Assembly: GCF_016126015.1 (NCBI RefSeq)
Contig: NZ_JAEFDB010000014.1
Coordinates: forward strand, 1-64,000
DNA length: 64,000 nucleotides
Origin: Capnocytophaga periodontitidis
Lineage (GTDB): Bacteria; Bacteroidota; Bacteroidia; Flavobacteriales; Flavobacteriaceae
Reading direction: 5' to 3'
The notes under the pieces: model-generated
Database searches by the model: none
What the model was told of the DNA's origin: nothing
Seen by the model: the letters and a program-made list of their open reading frames with translations, nothing else
Part shown: positions 24,887 to 33,425 of the stretch, piece by piece
Layout of the letters: each line of letters opens with the position of its first letter
Numbering within the stretch: position 1 is the stretch's first letter
Made by a program: the position numbers and the translations under genes

Positions 24887-25507
24887 TTATACCAATGTTT
24901 TGAGGGTGAGTTGGTTGTTATCGGTAGAGGTTTTTGCTAAGTGTTGTACTCTTGCGGAGAGTGCTCGGCGTCGGTTGCGGTTGAACTCGGTGAGTTTGTG
25001 GTGGGATTTGGTGGTTGCTAATAGAAATGCGCAAAAGATTCCTATGACTATGAGTAGGAACAGCCCTGCATAAGCCCAGTGTGCGGTGTTGTGGCATTGG
25101 TAAGTGTGCAGTATTCGCAGGTGTTTTTCGTTAGTGAGATCTCCGCGTTTGCGCACAGCTTGTAGTTTTTCTTTCCACGCTTGTTGTAGAGCTTCGTCTC
25201 TCCAATTGACGTACCATAAGCTCCACTTGAACTGATAGTTAGGCACTGTTAGAGCTAAGTGTTTTTGCAAACGATAGGTGAAGACGAGCCTAACGAGAAT
25301 GTAGTAGATAACTCCAAAAACGCCAGCTAAATAGAAGAGGATTTTGTTTTCGATATCGGTGTGGGCGGCATAGTATACAAATGAAGAGACAACAGTCACG
25401 GGTAGGAATAGGGCATTGTGGATGCTATCGGTTTCTTTTTGTACATAGTCGTCTCCTTTGAGCAAACGTTTAGGGGAGAATTGTTTGAGTGTTAAAAAGT
25501 TCATCAT
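24887..25507 (-). CDS. Unknown membrane protein
   Basis: 206-residue protein that I do not recognise. It has hydrophobic stretches near residues 32-48 (ALFLPVTVVSSFVYYAA), 57-78 (FYLAGVFGVIYYILVRLVF) and 148-167 (WAYAGLFLLIVIGIFCAFLL), with a charged loop rich in Trp, Lys and Arg between the second and third, and a polar, basic C-terminus. A Bacteroidota-type -7 element lies upstream (25557-25564) and a terminator downstream, so it appears to be a single-gene unit. Two ATGs (25507, 25504) lie side by side. Confidence 0.7.
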   Translation of the reverse strand: MMNFLTLKQFSPKRLLKGDDYVQKETDSIHNALFLPVTVVSSFVYYAAHTDIENKILFYLAGVFGVIYYILVRLVFTYRLQKHLALTVPNYQFKWSLWYVNWRDEALQQAWKEKLQAVRKRGDLTNEKHLRILHTYQCHNTAHWAYAGLFLLIVIGIFCAFLLATTKSHHKLTEFNRNRRRALSARVQHLAKTSTDNNQLTLKTLV

Positions 25508-25556
25508 AAATGGTAAATGTTAAAAGGTGTTAAAATGTTTTTGAGGCGCGAAGGTA

Positions 25557-25564
25557 CAAAAATA
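25557..25564 (-). promoter_or_regulatory. Candidate -7 element TATTTTTG
   Basis: The minus strand reads TATTTTTG followed by TACCTTCGCGCC, about 50 bases before the ATG at 25507. It matches TAnnTTTG. No -33 element was assigned. Confidence 0.4.
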
Positions 25565-25774
25565 TTTTAATTATTTACGAATTTATGAAAATATTTTTTA
25601 GGTGAGAAGAGATTTTTTTGTTTATAGGTTTGAAAATGAGAGTATTTTATGAGGTGCGAGCTACACGGGTGATTTGGGAGCTATGGGAGCAGTGAAGTAA
25701 AGGTATTTTAACGATTACGTCACTGTTATTCCTATAGTTACGATAAATTTATCTTCTCCCCTTTTCTCAAGCTG

Positions 25775-26623
25775 TTAGTTCTTTAGTTTTTCTATAAAGT
25801 CTTTTATATGCTTCTTAGCTCTCCAGCCGAGGGCTTCTGTTTTTTTGGTAACAACTTCGGCTGTCATACGGTTGCCTTTGCGCTCGGGGAGCATTTGTAT
25901 CTCTCCTCCAAACAGTTGGGCTATTTCGAGGACTGTGTAGGTTTCGGGGCTGCCTATGCCGTAGCCATCGCCTTTGCCCTTTTGTCCTACTAATAGCAAT
26001 CCATCAACTATATCATCTATATGGGTGAAATTGCGCTGTTGGGTACCAGGGCTCACTACTGTTAGAGGTTCGCCTTTCTTCATTTTCTCGGTAAAGAGGG
26101 CGATGAGGGTTGCGTATTTGCCTGTGCGTATTTCGCGCTTGCCATAGACATTGTAGAAATATACAATGGCATAATTTAAATTATACCAATTGCCATAGTT
26201 GATAATCAGTTCGGTATTAGAGGATTTGCTCCACGCATAAGGGCTTTGGTCTTTGCCAATCCCACCATCGCCAAACTTAGTGCTACTGCCTGCATATACT
26301 AATTTACAATTGTGTTTACGACAGAACTCTAACACTTTTAAAGTTCCTATTTTATTGAACAGAAGCACTTTATCGATATCGTCAAAACTTTGTTCTACAC
26401 GAGAGTATTCTCCTAAATGGTATATCAAATCGGGGGTGAAATTGATGAGCTCGAAAATGTGTTCGGTACTACCTTCTATATAGGTTACTCCCGCCACGTG
26501 GTTGTCTCGGCTTCCGGTAAAGTAATTGTCTAATGAATAGACATCGTTTTGAGGGTTGTTGGCTAAGGCTTCACAAAGGTTTGAACCTACAAAGCCAGCG
26601 CCACCTGTTACTAATATTTTCAT
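25775..26623 (-). CDS. NAD-dependent nucleotide-sugar epimerase/dehydratase
   Basis: 282-residue extended SDR. NAD loop GGAGFVGSN at 8-16, substrate/catalytic region YAGSSTKFGDGG and SPYAWSKSSNTE (Tyr-x-x-x-Lys), and the later NFTHIDDIVDGLL motif. It is most like short UDP-glucose 4-epimerase or WcaG-type enzymes and probably supplies a nucleotide sugar for surface glycans. The product cannot be fixed from sequence. It stands just downstream of UDP-glucose dehydrogenase, separated by a family B hairpin. Confidence 0.82.
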   Translation of the reverse strand: MKILVTGGAGFVGSNLCEALANNPQNDVYSLDNYFTGSRDNHVAGVTYIEGSTEHIFELINFTPDLIYHLGEYSRVEQSFDDIDKVLLFNKIGTLKVLEFCRKHNCKLVYAGSSTKFGDGGIGKDQSPYAWSKSSNTELIINYGNWYNLNYAIVYFYNVYGKREIRTGKYATLIALFTEKMKKGEPLTVVSPGTQQRNFTHIDDIVDGLLLVGQKGKGDGYGIGSPETYTVLEIAQLFGGEIQMLPERKGNRMTAEVVTKKTEALGWRAKKHIKDFIEKLKN

Positions 26624-26727
26624 TGTGCAATGCAGAATTAAAATGTGATTTATCAGTGGTCTCAGAGAGGCTCAGAGAAATTCAGATGATACTGGTAATT
26701 TTATAAAACAGATAATCAGTTCATTAG

Positions 26728-26758
26728 ACTTTGTTAAAGTTTGAGACTTTGACAAAGT
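26728..26758. repeat. Family B double ACTTTG hairpin, copy 5
   Basis: ACTTTGTTAAAGT (26728-26740), loop ttgag, ACTTTGACAAAGT (26746-26758). The arms pair over 13 positions with one T-G wobble. It is preceded by gataatcagttcattag, a shorter form of the attgattatcag segment in other copies. It lies 38 bases after the stop of the UDP-glucose dehydrogenase gene. Confidence 0.7.
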
Positions 26759-26795
26759 TTGTGCTATAGGAATTGTGGGAACTCTCACCTAATTA

Positions 26796-28115
26796 TTAAA
26801 CTCCTATTTGTATATATTTCCATCCTTTTTGGGGTAAGTCAAAGGCGTTGTACTGGTTGCGACCATCGAAAATGACTTTTTCGTTTAGTAATTTGGCGAT
26901 TTCATCAAAATCGGGGACGCGGAATTCTTTCCATTCGGTGAGTAAAAGCAAGGCGTCAGCTCCTTTTAGGGCTTCGTATTTGCTCTCTACATAAGTAACC
27001 TCAACATCTTTTAGGTAACATACTTTGGCTTCGTGAACGGCTTTAGGGTCGTAGGCTTGTACTTTGGCACCTCGTTTCACCAATTCTTTAATGACATAAA
27101 TTGCAGGAGCTTCGCGCATATCATCGGTTTCAGGTTTGAATGAGAGCCCCCATACAGCAAAGGTTTTGCCGCTGAGGTCTTGACCATAGTGAGCGATTAC
27201 TTTTTGAGCAATTACATATTTTTGACGGTTGTTTACATCGTCGACAGCTTCTATCAATTTGGCTTTGTAATTTACCTCTTCGGCTAATTTTTTTAAAGCC
27301 AATACATCTTTAGGGAAGCAAGAGCCTCCATAGCCACAACCGGGGTAAATAAAACTGTAGCCTATACGACTATCGGATCCTATACCGATACGCACTTTGT
27401 TCACATCGGCTCCTACACGCTCACAGATATTGGCAATCTCGTTCATAAACGATATTTTGGTGGCGAGCATTGTATTTGCTGCATATTTGGTCATTTCGGC
27501 TGAACGGATATCCATTGTGATCATACGATCGTTTTGCATATAAAACGGATTGTAGAGTTCTTTCATTTTCTTGAAAGCGTAATCGTTATCCGCTCCTATT
27601 ACCACGCGATCAGGTTTCATAAAATCTTCAATTGCTTTACCTTCTTTTAAAAACTCGGGGTTGGATACTACGTGAAATTTGTAATTCACACCGCGTTTAT
27701 CTAAGGCGGCTTGTACGGTAGCACGTACTTTATCGGCTGTACCTACAGGTACGGTAGATTTATCGACTACAATGAGCTCTCCTTGCATAGTTTCGCCTAT
27801 TGCTTGGGCTACTGAAAGCACATATTGCAAATCGGCTGACCCATCATCGCCCATAGGAGTTCCTACAGCTATAAAAGCGACCTCGGCATCTTTGATAGCC
27901 TCGGCTATATCCGTTGTAAAAAACAAGGTTTGATGAGCTACGTTGCTCAGCACCATCTCTTCCAATCCAGGTTCGTAGATAGGTATAATTCCTTGTTTGA
28001 GTTTTGCTATTTTCTCAGTATTGACATCTACGCAGGTTACCTTGTTGCCCATTTCGGCAAAGCAAGTGCCTGATACTAAACCTACATAACCAGTGCCTAT
28101 GACTGCTATTTTCAT
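26796..28115 (-). CDS. UDP-glucose 6-dehydrogenase
   Basis: Oxidises UDP-glucose twice to UDP-glucuronate for polysaccharide synthesis. The NAD-binding start is IAVIGTGYVGLVSGTCFAEMG, VDKSTVPVGT follows, SNPEFLKEG binds substrate, and the catalytic Cys266 is in GYGGSCFPKD. The C-terminal UDP-binding domain ends at GRNQYNAF. The 439-residue length is normal for the Ugd/TuaD group. A UDP-GlcNAc or UDP-Man dehydrogenase is less likely. It is probably expressed from its own promoter (28143-28150). Confidence 0.93.
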   Translation of the reverse strand: MKIAVIGTGYVGLVSGTCFAEMGNKVTCVDVNTEKIAKLKQGIIPIYEPGLEEMVLSNVAHQTLFFTTDIAEAIKDAEVAFIAVGTPMGDDGSADLQYVLSVAQAIGETMQGELIVVDKSTVPVGTADKVRATVQAALDKRGVNYKFHVVSNPEFLKEGKAIEDFMKPDRVVIGADNDYAFKKMKELYNPFYMQNDRMITMDIRSAEMTKYAANTMLATKISFMNEIANICERVGADVNKVRIGIGSDSRIGYSFIYPGCGYGGSCFPKDVLALKKLAEEVNYKAKLIEAVDDVNNRQKYVIAQKVIAHYGQDLSGKTFAVWGLSFKPETDDMREAPAIYVIKELVKRGAKVQAYDPKAVHEAKVCYLKDVEVTYVESKYEALKGADALLLLTEWKEFRVPDFDEIAKLLNEKVIFDGRNQYNAFDLPQKGWKYIQIGV

Positions 28116-28142
28116 ATATGGATTTCTGTATTATATTTTTTG

Positions 28143-28150
28143 CAAAGATA
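28143..28150 (-). promoter_or_regulatory. Candidate -7 element TATCTTTG for ugd
   Basis: The minus strand reads TATCTTTG about 28 bases before the ATG at 28115. It fits TAnnTTTG. A TTG lies 12 bases upstream, closer than the usual 17-23, so the -33 is uncertain. Confidence 0.5.
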
Positions 28151-28175
28151 TGAATAATTTGTCAATTAGTAAATT

Positions 28176-29486
28176 TTAACAAATTGCGACGGGCTCTCCA
28201 TACAAATCGTAGTCGGCAGCCTCTATAATTTTGACATCGGTAAAATCGCCTATTTTCACATAGTGTTTTTTAGCGTCGATGAGTACCTCGTTGTCGACAT
28301 CGGGGGAGTCGTATTCGGTGCGTCCTACGAAATAGTTGCCTTCTTTGCGGTCGATGAGGCAACGGAAGGTTTTACCTACTTTCTCTTGGTTCAATTCCCA
28401 CGATATTTGCGATTGCAATTCCATAATTTCATTGGCACGTTGTAGTTTTACTTCTTCGGGGACATCGTCGGCTAACTCGTAGGCTGTGGTATTCTCTTCG
28501 TGACTATAGGTGAAACAACCGAGGCGATCAAAACGCATTGCTTTAACAAAATCTTTTAGTTTTTGGAAATCTTCTTCGGTTTCGCCAGGGTAACCTACAA
28601 TTAGGGTTGTGCGGATTGCCATTTCGGGGACTGCCTCGCGGAATTTTTTGAGGAGCTTGGTAGTCTTCTCTTGGGTGGTACCGCGTTTCATACTGGTGAG
28701 AATCTTATCGGAAATGTGTTGCAGTGGGATATCTAAATAATTACATATCTTAGGCTCGGTTTTCATCACCTCAAGCACGTCCATCGGGAAGCCTGTGGGG
28801 AAGGCGTAGTGAATGCGTATCCACTCAATGCCTTCAACTTTTACCAAGGCGCGCAATAGGTCGGCAAGAGCGCGTTTTTTGTAGAGATCTAAGCCGTAAT
28901 AAGTGATATCCTGAGCGATGAGAATGAGTTCCTTCACCCCTTTGGCGGCGAGTTTTTCGGCTTCGGTTACCAAATCGTCAATGGGGGTAGAGATATGAGC
29001 GCCACGCATTAGTGGTATAGCACAAAAACTGCAAGGGCGGTCGCATCCTTCGGATATTTTAAGATAGGCGTAATTTTTAGGTGTAGTGGTGAGTCGTTCA
29101 CCTATGAGTTCGTGTTTATAGTCGGCGCCGAGAACTTTGAGCAGAGCAGGCAATTCGCTAGTTCCAAAATATTGATCGACATCGGGGATTTCTTTTTCTA
29201 AATCGGGTTTATAACGTTCGGAGAGACAGCCCATTACAAAGACTTTATCCACTAATCCTGCTTCCTTTTGCTGTACATAGTCCAATATAGTGTTGATGCT
29301 CTCTTCTTTGGCATTGTTGATAAACCCACAAGTGTTGATAACCACTATGTTACCTTCTTTTTCGTGTACTACTTCCTTACCACCAGCCTTTAATTGCCCC
29401 ATTAGCACTTCGCTGTCATACACGTTTTTAGAGCAACCAAGGGTTACCACATTGATAGTATTCTTTTTTATTGATCTTGTTCGCAT
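28176..29486 (-). CDS. Ribosomal protein uS12 methylthiotransferase
   Basis: Radical-SAM enzyme that adds a methylthio group to an Asp of ribosomal protein S12. The N-terminal UPF0004 domain carries Cys18, Cys53 and Cys87 for the auxiliary cluster; the radical-SAM CxxxCxxC is Cys148, Cys152 and Cys155 in SEGCDRPCSFC. A TRAM domain (NQEKVGKTFRCLIDRKEG) closes the protein. The 436 residues and the GCSKNVYDSEVLMG start fit RimO rather than MiaB. This is a housekeeping gene, not part of the glycan clusters. Confidence 0.95.
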   Translation of the reverse strand: MRTRSIKKNTINVVTLGCSKNVYDSEVLMGQLKAGGKEVVHEKEGNIVVINTCGFINNAKEESINTILDYVQQKEAGLVDKVFVMGCLSERYKPDLEKEIPDVDQYFGTSELPALLKVLGADYKHELIGERLTTTPKNYAYLKISEGCDRPCSFCAIPLMRGAHISTPIDDLVTEAEKLAAKGVKELILIAQDITYYGLDLYKKRALADLLRALVKVEGIEWIRIHYAFPTGFPMDVLEVMKTEPKICNYLDIPLQHISDKILTSMKRGTTQEKTTKLLKKFREAVPEMAIRTTLIVGYPGETEEDFQKLKDFVKAMRFDRLGCFTYSHEENTTAYELADDVPEEVKLQRANEIMELQSQISWELNQEKVGKTFRCLIDRKEGNYFVGRTEYDSPDVDNEVLIDAKKHYVKIGDFTDVKIIEAADYDLYGEPVAIC

Positions 29487-29507
29487 TCTTCAGTTTATTT
29501 CGGGGTG

Positions 29508-29515
29508 CAAAAGTA
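29508..29515 (-). promoter_or_regulatory. rimO promoter: TTG - 20 bp - TACTTTTG
   Basis: On the minus strand TACTTTTG (29515-29508) lies 20 bases after a TTG (29538-29536), the spacing and motifs of the Flavobacterium -33/-7 promoter. The ATG of rimO at 29486 follows after about 20 bases. This is the best promoter match in the window. Confidence 0.6.
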
Positions 29516-29654
29516 CGGATAATTTGCTAATTTGCCAATTTGCTGATTATTTGTATCTTTGCGGCGAGGTTTAGGGGATAGGTGTCAGGGAAATGAGTTT
29601 TGGGGTGCTCTGAGGCTATCTGAGAAACGATGATGTTTAAAAAGTCTCCCACGA

Positions 29655-29787
29655 ATCTCACGAATTTTCACCTGACGGTGATGTTGTGATAAGGGGGGGA
29701 GTGTCTTGGAGAAACTATGAAAATCTTGGAGGGAGAGGAGAATCTCGGAGGGGGATTGTTATACAAAAGGCTGCCTAAGGGTTTAGA
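29655..29787. repeat. Family A long copy (133 bp)
   Basis: Starts with tctcacgaatt and the TTCACC-TGAC-GGTGA hairpin (29666-29680), then ggagtgtcttggagaaacta, two further cttggagg/ctcggagg units and ggattgttata, ending in gcctaagggtttaga. The stretch 33426-33536 is a second copy with a roughly 22-base internal deletion and a few base changes. Confidence 0.8.
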
Positions 29788-29795
29788 CAGCTTTT
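29765..29795 (-). terminator. Rho-independent terminator of a lost gene
   Basis: On the minus strand AAAAGCTGTCTAA, loop ACCC, TTAGGCAGCCTTTT forms a stem with one bulged base and a T-run. It lies 28 bases after the stop codon of the outer-membrane protein remnant, so it was probably that gene's terminator. A damaged copy (AAGCTACCTAAGGG...) is at 33517-33530. Confidence 0.6.
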
Positions 29796-29822
29796 GGTAA
29801 TTATTATTTGTGAGGTTTAGTT

Positions 29823-29880
29823 TTAGAATTTGTAACCTACACCAATTTGGAATACACGGTTTTTGAATTTCATAGAAAAA
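29823..29880 (-). pseudogene. Remnant: C-terminal strand of an outer-membrane protein
   Basis: Read on the minus strand, the last codons encode MKFKNRVFQIGVGYKF followed by TAA. Alternating hydrophobic residues with a final Phe are the classic last beta strand of an outer-membrane barrel, the BAM signal. No longer open frame continues upstream: the sequence runs into cacgaatctcacgaatt repeat DNA. So this looks like the 3' end of a gene whose body was lost. The short length makes the call moderate. Confidence 0.5.
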
Positions 29881-29960
29881 ATAAAGTAAATACTCTCCCA
29901 CGAATCTCACGAATTTTCACGAATTTAGGACTAGATGAAACTCTTTGCTTTGTATTATTT

Positions 29961-30055
29961 CACGAATTTTTCACCTGACGGTGAATTATTTTGTGAATAA
30001 ATTGTGATACAGTGCTGTAAATCAATATTCTGTTATATCGAACTCACATTAAAAT
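29961..30055. repeat. Family A copy with gttatatcgaact tail
   Basis: cacgaattttTCACCTGACGGTGAA (hairpin core 29970-29985) continues as ttattttgtgaataaattgtgatacagtgctgtaaatcaatattctgttatatcgaactcacatta. It matches window bases about 15-105 closely. It lies directly before the plus-strand glycosyltransferase gene and includes the only likely promoter region of that gene. Confidence 0.75.
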
Positions 30056-30077
30056 AATATCATATTTTTTAAAACAA

Positions 30078-31199
30078 ATGAACATAGCTTTTGATGCCAA
30101 ACGGGCTTTTCATAACTTTCGCGGTTTGGGTAACTACAGTCGGGACTTGATTCGTATGCTCCAAGAGCATAAGGTTGGTCATTTGTACCTATTTAACCCT
30201 CAAAAACGCAAATTTTTAGGGGTGAAAATTGATGAAAATACTACCGAAATCACTCCTCAATCTTTCTTTTGGCGCAAATTTAAAAGTCTTTGGCGCAGTT
30301 TGAAAATCACTGATATAGCTAAAAAACTACCCATAGATATCTATCACGGACTTTCGGGAGAAATTCCGAAAGGTATCGCTCAGCATTTGCCGACGGTGGT
30401 GACGATTCACGACCTTATTTTTATGCGTTACCCCCAATGGTATTCGTATTTCGATAGAAAAATTCACTATAAAAAGTTTCTTTATGCTGCCCAAAACGCC
30501 CAGCATATTATCGCTATTAGCGAACAGACAAAACGCGATATCATCTCTTATTTGGGTGTTCCTGAAGAGAAAATTACAGTGGTATATCAGGGTTGTCACA
30601 AGGCGTTTAAACAAATATATACTAAAGATGAAAAAGTGTCTATACGCCAAAAATACCGACTTCCAGAACGTTTTGTGCTGAATGTGGGGGCTATAGAGTC
30701 TCGCAAAAATGCTCTCGAAATAGTGAAAGCTATTGAACCTCTTGAAGATATGTCGCTCGTATTGGTAGGCAAGCCCACTCAATACTACGAAGAGATAAAG
30801 AGGTATTGTGAGTCGCATAACCTCAGTAAGCGCGTGCAGTTGCTCAGTGGTGTATCAATGGAAGAATTGGCGATTATCTACCAATTGGCAATTGTGTTCT
30901 GTTATCCTTCAGTGTTTGAAGGCTTTGGCATTCCCATTATAGAAGCCTTATTTTCTAAAACGCCCGTTATCACTTCTAAGGGCAGTTGTTTTCCCGAAGC
31001 AGGAGGAGCTCATTCTATTTATGTGAATTTAGACCAAGCGGCTACCGAAATACGCGAGGCTATAGTGAAAATCACTACCGATGAAGCGTTGCGCACGACG
31101 ATGATTACCGAAGGCTACCACTATGCACAACGCTTTACCGATGAGGCTGTTTTCCAAGAGTTGATGAAAGTTTATTGTCAGGTAAGAGATAAGAGGTAA
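30078..31199 (+). CDS. Family 4 glycosyltransferase (lone plus-strand gene)
   Basis: 373-residue GT-B glycosyltransferase, the only plus-strand gene here. The start is MNIAFDAKRAFHNFRGLGNYSRDL (a GxGxYxR acceptor loop); donor motifs are NVGAIESRKNALEIVKAIE, PSVFEGFGIPIIEALFSKTP and SKGSCFPEAGG. It resembles the mannosyltransferase B-like group often used in LPS or capsule building. It converges with the esterase gene (12 bases between stops). The acceptor is unknown and it may serve a separate LPS-core or surface glycan. Confidence 0.9.
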   Translation: MNIAFDAKRAFHNFRGLGNYSRDLIRMLQEHKVGHLYLFNPQKRKFLGVKIDENTTEITPQSFFWRKFKSLWRSLKITDIAKKLPIDIYHGLSGEIPKGIAQHLPTVVTIHDLIFMRYPQWYSYFDRKIHYKKFLYAAQNAQHIIAISEQTKRDIISYLGVPEEKITVVYQGCHKAFKQIYTKDEKVSIRQKYRLPERFVLNVGAIESRKNALEIVKAIEPLEDMSLVLVGKPTQYYEEIKRYCESHNLSKRVQLLSGVSMEELAIIYQLAIVFCYPSVFEGFGIPIIEALFSKTPVITSKGSCFPEAGGAHSIYVNLDQAATEIREAIVKITTDEALRTTMITEGYHYAQRFTDEAVFQELMKVYCQVRDKR

Positions 31200-31211
31200 G
31201 AGATAAGAATG

Positions 31212-33281
31212 TTAGGGTTTACTTGTGAAGGTACTGGCGGGCAAGTTGGCTTCGTTTACTAAATTGCCGTCGGTAACGGGGCTAAAGCCATAGCGCACAG
31301 CTTTGGGATTACTTACTTCTTCACTTGTCACTTTTATTGCTTCTCCTATAACTTCGGCTGTTGCCGGATAGAAAATTCCATTACCATTAGAAAGTTCAAA
31401 ACCGCGCAACGTTTTGCCATCGGCGGAGTGCATTCCTTGGGCATAATCAAAAGCAACTGTAGCGACTTTTCCATTGAAAGTTGCTGAACGGAACAAAGGT
31501 CCTGAAGGGAGTACTTTTTTGCCATACGTATCGCCTAAAGCCCATTGTGCTAAACGCTCGCCTATGGGTTGTTTGTTTTTGGGGTGTACATCGGTGGGGT
31601 GACCATAGTCGTAGGACACTGCCATTCCGCTGTGAGGCACTACCTTCATCAATCGGCGCTGACTTTCTCTAAACCAACCCCACGACGGGCGGTTGATACT
31701 CGATAGCTGTACGTAATAGAAAGGCAGTTGCGAATTGCCGAACTCGGTGCGCCAACTTTTTACTAACAATGGAAACAACCTACTATGTGCATCTTTGTTA
31801 TGCGCATTGGATTCTCCTTGATACCAAATCACTCCTTTGATAGGATACTTCGCTAAGGGCAATATGCCAGCTTCAAACAGATAAGCAGGCTCATAGGGGT
31901 GTCGCTGTAACTTATCGGTGGCTTTAGCGATATTCTCGCCTGCACGCTGGCGCACCCAATCCATTATAAAATCGTTTTCGCGCCAATTGTTGAGGATACG
32001 CGGAAAGTCGTATTCCAATGTACGGCGGTCTATCCACGCTTCGGTAGGCGAACCACCTACGGCATTGCAGATGAGCCCTATAGGCATATTCAACTCTTTT
32101 TGGAGGCGACGTCCAAAATAATAGGCTACTGCCGAAAAGGCACGTACGGTTTTAGGGCTACACACTTCCCATTGTGCAGGTTTATAGTACTGCAACTGAT
32201 TGATAGAATCTAAAGCTGAAAGTTCCCAAGCGTTAGCATTATCAGTGCGCCAACGGGCTTCCATATCAAACAATCGAATATTAGGGTTTTCGGCTTGTGG
32301 AATATCTCTTTCGCCTGTTGAGGCTTGGAACATTTCAAACTCCATATTTGATTGTCCTGAACAAAGCCACACTTCACCAGCTACTACGTTCTTAAAAACA
32401 CGTTTTTTTTTACCTGCGGTAATTTGCAAGGTATAGGTTTCTTTGGCAGCAAGTGGTGCCAAGGTTACTTGCCATTTGCCATTGCTATCGGCAGTGGTGT
32501 TGAGTTGCTGATTTCCTATTGTCACAGTGATTTTAGTACCTGCATTGGCGATACCGTGCAAGGGTAACGATTGCCCGTGTTGCAATACCATATTATCGGA
32601 ATAGATTTCAGGGAGTTGCAAGCCACCATAATCGCCTGTAATAGCTCCATAGACTACTTGCGCCAAGATAGCTGCCCCTTGTGCATTGGGGTGTACGGCA
32701 TCGGGGAGCATTTGTGGGAAATGGTACAGCGGCTCGTGAAAATCGATGAGCTGGGCGTTTGTTTGCTGAGCAACGAGCGCAATGGCTTGTTGTATTTCGG
32801 CGTGCCAATCGCGTGTGCCCGACTCAAAACGAGGGTGGCGATGTGATAGCGGACTCATACGTGCAATGACGATGCGCGCTTTAGGGTTTGCTTTTTTAAA
32901 AGAAGAAATAAGAGTGAGATAATCTTTTACAAAATCATTGCGGTGGTTAGGCCAATTACGTGGGTCGGTATCGTTGATACCCAAGTGAATCACTACGATA
33001 TCGGCTGCAAAAGCAAGGGCTTTTTGGTATTCCTCTTGTTGGATGTACGGGCGATGCCCCTTGCTGAGCAAAGTCGCTCCTGAATGACCGAAATTTTCCA
33101 CTTTATAACCTTTACCCAACAAGCGTTGTAGCACTGATGGGTAACTGTTTTGTTCGCGATTTTCGATGCCATAGCCGTAGGTAATGCTGTTGCCTACACA
33201 AGCCACTTTGATAGGTTTTCGCTGTCCCCAACCCAAAGAGCCAAGCACTAAGACGCTGATAAAGAGGAGTTGTTTTTTCAT
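31212..33281 (-). CDS. Double esterase: SGNH plus sialate O-acetylesterase
   Basis: Secreted or periplasmic protein (signal MKKQLLFISVLVLGSLGWGQ) with two esterase domains. Residues 24-215 are an SGNH domain in which the nucleophile Ser32 lies in GNSITYG and Asp194-x-x-His197 in DAVHPN. Residues 225-685 form a sialate O-acetylesterase-type domain with SGQSNMEF (Ser311) and GVIWYQGESNAHNKD. It probably removes O-acetyl groups from the glycan handled by the PUL. The family name does not prove a sialic acid substrate; acetylated plant or host glycans are equally possible. It is the last gene of the PUL, with its own -7 element. Confidence 0.88.
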   Translation of the reverse strand: MKKQLLFISVLVLGSLGWGQRKPIKVACVGNSITYGYGIENREQNSYPSVLQRLLGKGYKVENFGHSGATLLSKGHRPYIQQEEYQKALAFAADIVVIHLGINDTDPRNWPNHRNDFVKDYLTLISSFKKANPKARIVIARMSPLSHRHPRFESGTRDWHAEIQQAIALVAQQTNAQLIDFHEPLYHFPQMLPDAVHPNAQGAAILAQVVYGAITGDYGGLQLPEIYSDNMVLQHGQSLPLHGIANAGTKITVTIGNQQLNTTADSNGKWQVTLAPLAAKETYTLQITAGKKKRVFKNVVAGEVWLCSGQSNMEFEMFQASTGERDIPQAENPNIRLFDMEARWRTDNANAWELSALDSINQLQYYKPAQWEVCSPKTVRAFSAVAYYFGRRLQKELNMPIGLICNAVGGSPTEAWIDRRTLEYDFPRILNNWRENDFIMDWVRQRAGENIAKATDKLQRHPYEPAYLFEAGILPLAKYPIKGVIWYQGESNAHNKDAHSRLFPLLVKSWRTEFGNSQLPFYYVQLSSINRPSWGWFRESQRRLMKVVPHSGMAVSYDYGHPTDVHPKNKQPIGERLAQWALGDTYGKKVLPSGPLFRSATFNGKVATVAFDYAQGMHSADGKTLRGFELSNGNGIFYPATAEVIGEAIKVTSEEVSNPKAVRYGFSPVTDGNLVNEANLPASTFTSKP

Positions 33282-33310
33282 TTGGTTGTAAATTGAATGC
33301 TATTCAATTA

Positions 33311-33318
33311 CAAAAGTA
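33311..33318 (-). promoter_or_regulatory. Candidate -7 element TACTTTTG
   Basis: On the minus strand TACTTTTG matches TAnnTTTG, about 30 bases before the ATG at 33281. No -33 TTG was found at normal spacing. Confidence 0.45.
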
Positions 33319-33425
33319 CAAATAATTAGCGAATTGGGAAATTTTATTTCCAAAGAATCATTAGTGCTTGTGTTTTTTAAGGTCTAAGTTTTGTTCTCTC
33401 ATAAAAGTCTTTATTTTTTTTATTA

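Larger units (their letters stand above)
29487..30077. other. Repeat-rich gap with OMP remnant
   Basis: This 590-base gap carries the rimO promoter (29508-29515), a long family A copy (29655-29787), a leftover terminator and the last codons of an outer-membrane protein gene (29765-29880), a short cacgaatctcacgaattttcacgaattt run (29899-29925) and another family A copy (29961-30055). A minus-strand frame 29668-29910 crosses the repeats and is not taken as a gene. Confidence 0.6.

Noticed and set aside
29668-29910. Minus-strand frame of 80 codons
   Set aside because: It runs through repeat DNA and in a different frame over the outer-membrane protein remnant, giving a low-complexity product.
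30327-30818. Minus-strand frame of 163 codons inside the plus-strand glycosyltransferase
   Set aside because: Antisense to a well-supported GT4 gene; no recognisable motif.
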